Shown here one piece after another: positions 24,896 to 27,056 of a stretch of 27,056 nt of DNA. The notes under the pieces were generated by a model, which was not told where the DNA came from, ran no database searches, and saw only the letters and a program-made list of their open reading frames with translations. The position numbers were made by a program, and so were the translations under genes. Origin of the DNA: a virus; the IMG/VR virus record IMGVR_UViG_3300010883_000345, positions 1 through 27,056 of that record; one strand, given 5' to 3'. Each line of letters begins with the position of its first letter. Within the stretch, counting starts at the first letter, position 1.

Positions 24896-25078
24896 ATGAA
24901 AAATTGGTTAATTAGAACAATGTTAAAAAGTAAAAAGTTTTGGTACGCAATCTCAGCAGTAGTAGTTCCTGCAGTAGTTCAGATATTAGGAGTTTCTACA
25001 GGTACAGCAGAAGATTTATACCACGCAATTCTCGTCCTTATTTTAGGTCAGGGTATTGCTGATATATCAAAAAAATAA
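24896..25078 (+). CDS. Small membrane protein, holin-like (60 aa)
   Basis: Two hydrophobic segments, WYAISAVVVPAVVQILGV (about 17-34) and YHAILVLILGQGIADI (about 42-57), flank a short polar loop, with Lys on both ends. The GQGIADISKK ending resembles holin-like proteins I remember from Bacteroidota phages. It is the last gene before a strong terminator. A holin role fits size and location. Confidence 0.65.
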   Translation: MKNWLIRTMLKSKKFWYAISAVVVPAVVQILGVSTGTAEDLYHAILVLILGQGIADISKK

Positions 25079-25137
25079 TATATCTTTACAGTCCTTCTTT
25101 GAGTGTTTTCTGAGTTGGATAGTTAGTAGTTAAGAGT

Positions 25138-25165
25138 GGGGAGTTAATAACTCCTCATTTTTTTT
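25138..25165 (+). terminator. Intrinsic terminator
   Basis: The arms GGGGAGTTA (25138-25146) and TAACTCCTC (25148-25156) form a 9-bp stem with one G-U pair around a tight loop, followed by A and eight T. It ends the structural/lysis transcript. The T run overlaps the -33 box of the next promoter. Confidence 0.85.
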
Positions 25166-25195
25166 GCATACCTGTATCGTTTTTTTATATATTTG
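25163..25195 (+). promoter_or_regulatory. Promoter with start at the ATG (leaderless)
   Basis: TTTG at 25163-25166 is followed by 21 bases and TATATTTG at 25188-25195, a perfect Bacteroidota promoter. The ATG begins at 25199, only three bases beyond the -7 box, so the transcript would have no or almost no 5' leader. Confidence 0.75.
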
Positions 25196-25198
25196 TGT

Positions 25199-26287
25199 AT
25201 GTCAAAAGAATACGGAAAAAGGCTAAGGCTCACTCCTGACGAAGAAGATTTAATAAAGCAGAGTAGAGCAGAAACACTAGATAACCTAAACAACAATTCA
25301 TCATTAGATTTACATTTATTAGATAGAGGTATAGATAAGAAGGATGTAGTAAGCGTAAAACATTGGCAATCAGCAGGTGGAGATTATAGATTTTCAATAG
25401 TCACTAAAGAAGATTGCGGAGTAGATGAGAAGGAAATATTTAAAAGTATAAATAGTTTTATAGAGGGGCACTCTCCTGAATACGACCCTATTGAAAGGGA
25501 AAAAGGAAGTCATCTATTAGTTGTAAATCCTGCAGATATACATATAGGGAAGTATGCAAGTGAAACTGAAACAGGAGAGGCTTATGATTGTGAAACTGCA
25601 GTAATGAGAGTTCTGGAGGGAGTTCAGGGACTTATAAATAAATCTGAGGGATTTGATATTGATAGGATTTTATTTTGTATAGGTAATGATGTTCTTCATA
25701 TAGATAATGTTTATAATACTACTACTAAAGGAACTCATCAAGACACAGATGGAAAGTGGTGGGAACATTATGAGATAGCTTTAATGCTTTATGTTAAAGT
25801 AATAGAGATGCTTAGGACTATAGCTCCTGTAGATGTTTTACATTCAATGAGTAATCACGATTATCAAAGTGGATTTCATTTAGCCCATACCTTAAAATCT
25901 TGGTTTAGAAAAGCAAAGGATATTAAGTTTGATATTAGCGTATCTCATAGAAAATATTATAAGTATGGTAATAATCTAATAGGATTAGAGCATGGAGATG
26001 GTGCTAAGATGGATAAGCTTCCTCTATTAATGGCACAAGAAAAACCTAAAATGTGGAGTGAAACTCAGTTTAGATATTGGTATCTGCACCATATACATCA
26101 TAAGGTTAAACATAAATGGTTAGATGCTAAAGATTTTATAGGGGTTACTGTGGAGTATATGAGAAGCCCATCATCAGCAGATAGTTGGCACTCACGAAAA
26201 GGATTCTGTGGAGCACCTAAGGCTTGTGAAGCTTTCTTACACGACAAAGAAAGTGGACAGGTAGCAAGATTAACTCATTATTTTTAG
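25199..26287 (+). CDS. Calcineurin-like metallophosphoesterase
   Basis: The 362-aa protein has the metal-binding motifs in order: D113-x-H115 (PADIHIGK), G-N-D164 (IGNDVLHID), N219-H220-D221 (SNHDY), H265-G-D (LEHGDG) and a His cluster at 298-301 (LHHIHH). Substrate is unknown; phage relatives I remember are annotated as phosphatases or DNA exonucleases. The start is ATG 25199 and not the TTG at 25193, which lies in the promoter. The gene has its own promoter right after a terminator, so it marks a different expression class. Confidence 0.8.
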   Translation: MSKEYGKRLRLTPDEEDLIKQSRAETLDNLNNNSSLDLHLLDRGIDKKDVVSVKHWQSAGGDYRFSIVTKEDCGVDEKEIFKSINSFIEGHSPEYDPIEREKGSHLLVVNPADIHIGKYASETETGEAYDCETAVMRVLEGVQGLINKSEGFDIDRILFCIGNDVLHIDNVYNTTTKGTHQDTDGKWWEHYEIALMLYVKVIEMLRTIAPVDVLHSMSNHDYQSGFHLAHTLKSWFRKAKDIKFDISVSHRKYYKYGNNLIGLEHGDGAKMDKLPLLMAQEKPKMWSETQFRYWYLHHIHHKVKHKWLDAKDFIGVTVEYMRSPSSADSWHSRKGFCGAPKACEAFLHDKESGQVARLTHYF

Positions 26288-26346
26288 TTCTTTAACCTTA
26301 CCTTTATCTTGTTCTTTATCCTTAAGAGTATGTAATACCCTATCCA

Positions 26347-26368
26347 AAGGGTTAATTAAGGGTTAAAT
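26347..26368 (+). repeat. 11-bp tandem repeat upstream of promoter
   Basis: AAGGGTTAATT (26347-26357) is followed by AAGGGTTAAAT (26358-26368), two copies one helical turn apart with one mismatch, ending 42 bases before the -33 box at 26411. This 196-base gap contains no gene; the rest is AT-rich. The repeat could be an activator or repressor site. Confidence 0.55.
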
Positions 26369-26410
26369 TACAATTATATTACATTTATTTTAAAAAAAAC
26401 TACAAAAAAG

Positions 26411-26441
26411 TTTGGTGGTTTAAAAAATTATTGTATCTTTG
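26411..26441 (+). promoter_or_regulatory. Promoter for Cys-rich protein operon
   Basis: TTTG at 26411-26414, 19 bases, then TATCTTTG at 26434-26441. It is the strongest-looking match of the three promoters and predicts a start near 26448 and a 36-base leader before ATG 26484. Confidence 0.8.
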
Positions 26442-26463
26442 TACAGAATTTAAGATAAACAAC

Positions 26464-26474
26464 TACTAACTAAA
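26464..26474 (+). repeat. Leader repeat TACTAACTAAA, copy 1
   Basis: The 11-base sequence TACTAACTAAA lies ten bases before the ATG at 26484 and occurs again at 26937-26947, ten bases before the ATG at 26958. Confidence 0.6.
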
Positions 26475-26483
26475 ACACTTATT

Positions 26484-26798
26484 ATGGAATTTAATTATGC
26501 AGATTGGGCAGAAGGAACTTACCAAACAAGCAACGACCCTACAGAATTTAACGAAAAAAATAGAAAATGTAATCTATGCGATAAAGATGCACAGAGTATG
26601 GATGAATATTGTGATGACCACCAAAGATGTATTATGTGTGGAGATAATGATGATTGTGAATGCGAAGATGAATGGAGTCAGGTAAGTCATTGTTGTGAAG
26701 CTAAATTTGATACAGACATAGGAATATGTCATAACTGCAAAGAACATTGTGAAAGTGCTTGGGATTCAGCAGTTGAATATCCTCCTTATAGAAAATGA
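26484..26798 (+). CDS. Cys-rich zinc-binding protein (104 aa)
   Basis: Twelve Cys are present, in pairs CNLC (29-32), CIMC (49-52), CEC (58-60), HCC (69-71) and CHNC (82-85) with more near H46, H88 and C89. This gives probably two zinc ribbons. The segment HCCEAKFDTDIGICHNCKEHC resembles small zinc-ribbon proteins common in early regions of phages. The first gene of a promoter-driven unit; its stop overlaps the next start (ATGA). Function unknown. Confidence 0.7.
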   Translation: MEFNYADWAEGTYQTSNDPTEFNEKNRKCNLCDKDAQSMDEYCDDHQRCIMCGDNDDCECEDEWSQVSHCCEAKFDTDIGICHNCKEHCESAWDSAVEYPPYRK

Positions 26799-26929
26799 AA
26801 AAGACACTAATAATAATTCTATTACTACTACTTCTGTCATTGTTATTTGTTGCATGCAATACATATAAAGAAGTAGATGACACAGAACACTTATGGCGGG
26901 GCGATAATGGAATTGAATTTTACGAATAA
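26795..26929 (+). CDS. Small lipoprotein (44 aa)
   Basis: Starts at ATG overlapping the previous stop by four bases. Residues 1-20 are MKK plus a Leu/Ile-rich helix ending in LFVAC, a lipobox with C21 as the acylated residue. The mature part is only 24 residues (CNTYKEVDDTEHLWRGDNGI then EFYE). It is too short for an enzyme. Small lipoproteins in phages act in superinfection exclusion or lysis (outer spanin); the early-looking location favours the former. Inferred. Confidence 0.65.
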   Translation: MKKTLIIILLLLLLSLLFVACNTYKEVDDTEHLWRGDNGIEFYE

Positions 26930-26936
26930 AACTAAT

Positions 26937-26947
26937 TACTAACTAAA
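26937..26947 (+). repeat. Leader repeat TACTAACTAAA, copy 2
   Basis: Identical to 26464-26474 and at the same distance from the following start codon (10 bases before ATG 26958). Confidence 0.6.
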
Positions 26948-26957
26948 CTATTTTAAA

Positions 26958-27056
26958 ATGACGAAAACACAAACGAGTGACATTCTACAACACTTAAAAG
27001 ATGGTAGAAAACTAACACAGAAAGAAGCTATTAACGAATATGGTGCTTATAGATTA
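26958..27056 (+). CDS. Winged-helix DNA-binding protein, partial
   Basis: The 33 visible residues (ILQHLKDGRKLTQKEAINEYG...) match the start of a winged-helix/HTH family frequent in phages, whose pattern I-L-x-H-L-K-x-G-x-x-L-T-x-x-E-A-I-x-x-F/Y-G-x-x-R-L is recognisable. The gene runs past the window end. Probably a regulator or accessory of DNA metabolism genes further on. Confidence 0.6.
   Translation, partial: MTKTQTSDILQHLKDGRKLTQKEAINEYGAYRL

Noticed and set aside
25083-25090. TCTTTACA/TATCTTTA as a promoter after the holin-like gene
   Set aside because: The last base of the -7 pattern is A instead of G, and no TTTG lies at the right distance.
26337-26352. ACCCT/AGGGT hairpin as terminator of the phosphoesterase gene
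   Set aside because: The stem is 5 bp and no T run follows. Termination may rely on another mechanism.

Overview
The window is one densely packed block of a tailed-phage (or prophage) genome. Every supported gene is on the + strand and gaps are mostly under 70 bases. The host is very probably a member of the Bacteroidota, most likely a flavobacterium. The DNA is AT-rich, start codons follow A-rich stretches instead of Shine-Dalgarno sites, and the three intergenic promoters that can be read match the Bacteroidota pattern TTTG-N19-21-TAnnTTTG. No integrase, repressor, tRNA or replication gene is present, so temperate versus lytic life style cannot be judged.

Layout. Positions 17-2745 hold small genes, a Glu-rich protein, a likely small terminase and the large terminase. 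Positions 2813-4165 hold an unknown protein and a tail-assembly-chaperone pair that looks joined by a -1 ribosomal frameshift at a run of nine T. Positions 4181-13205 encode big tail or baseplate proteins carrying inserted lectin-like domains, plus two smaller structural proteins. Positions 13217-16852 encode the tape measure protein. Positions 16862-17699 hold three small genes (two Cys-containing, one with a helix-turn-helix). Positions 17743-20536 form the head and tube block: a ClpP-like prohead protease with a probable internal scaffold start, the major capsid protein and a likely tail tube protein, closed by a terminator. A new promoter, its -7 box lying inside an inverted repeat, opens the next unit: a small protein, portal, connector and virion proteins (20654-23947). 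A likely lysis region follows (23299-25078), with two small membrane proteins, a 40-residue basic protein, a DUF5675-like protein and an exported beta-rich protein, ending in a second terminator. Beyond it are a phosphoesterase gene that seems to be transcribed without a leader (25199-26287) and a third promoter driving a Cys-rich protein and a small lipoprotein. A winged-helix gene runs off the window end.

Together the genes package DNA (terminases, portal), build the head (protease/scaffold, capsid, decoration-like proteins), build a long non-contractile-looking tail (tube, chaperones, tape measure, baseplate; no sheath gene was recognised), recognise the cell surface (lectin-like domains) and release progeny. 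The gene order is unusual: the chaperones lie about 9 kb before the tape measure gene, and the tube gene sits between capsid and portal. Functions were assigned by reading the proteins and from memory of families; no database search was possible.
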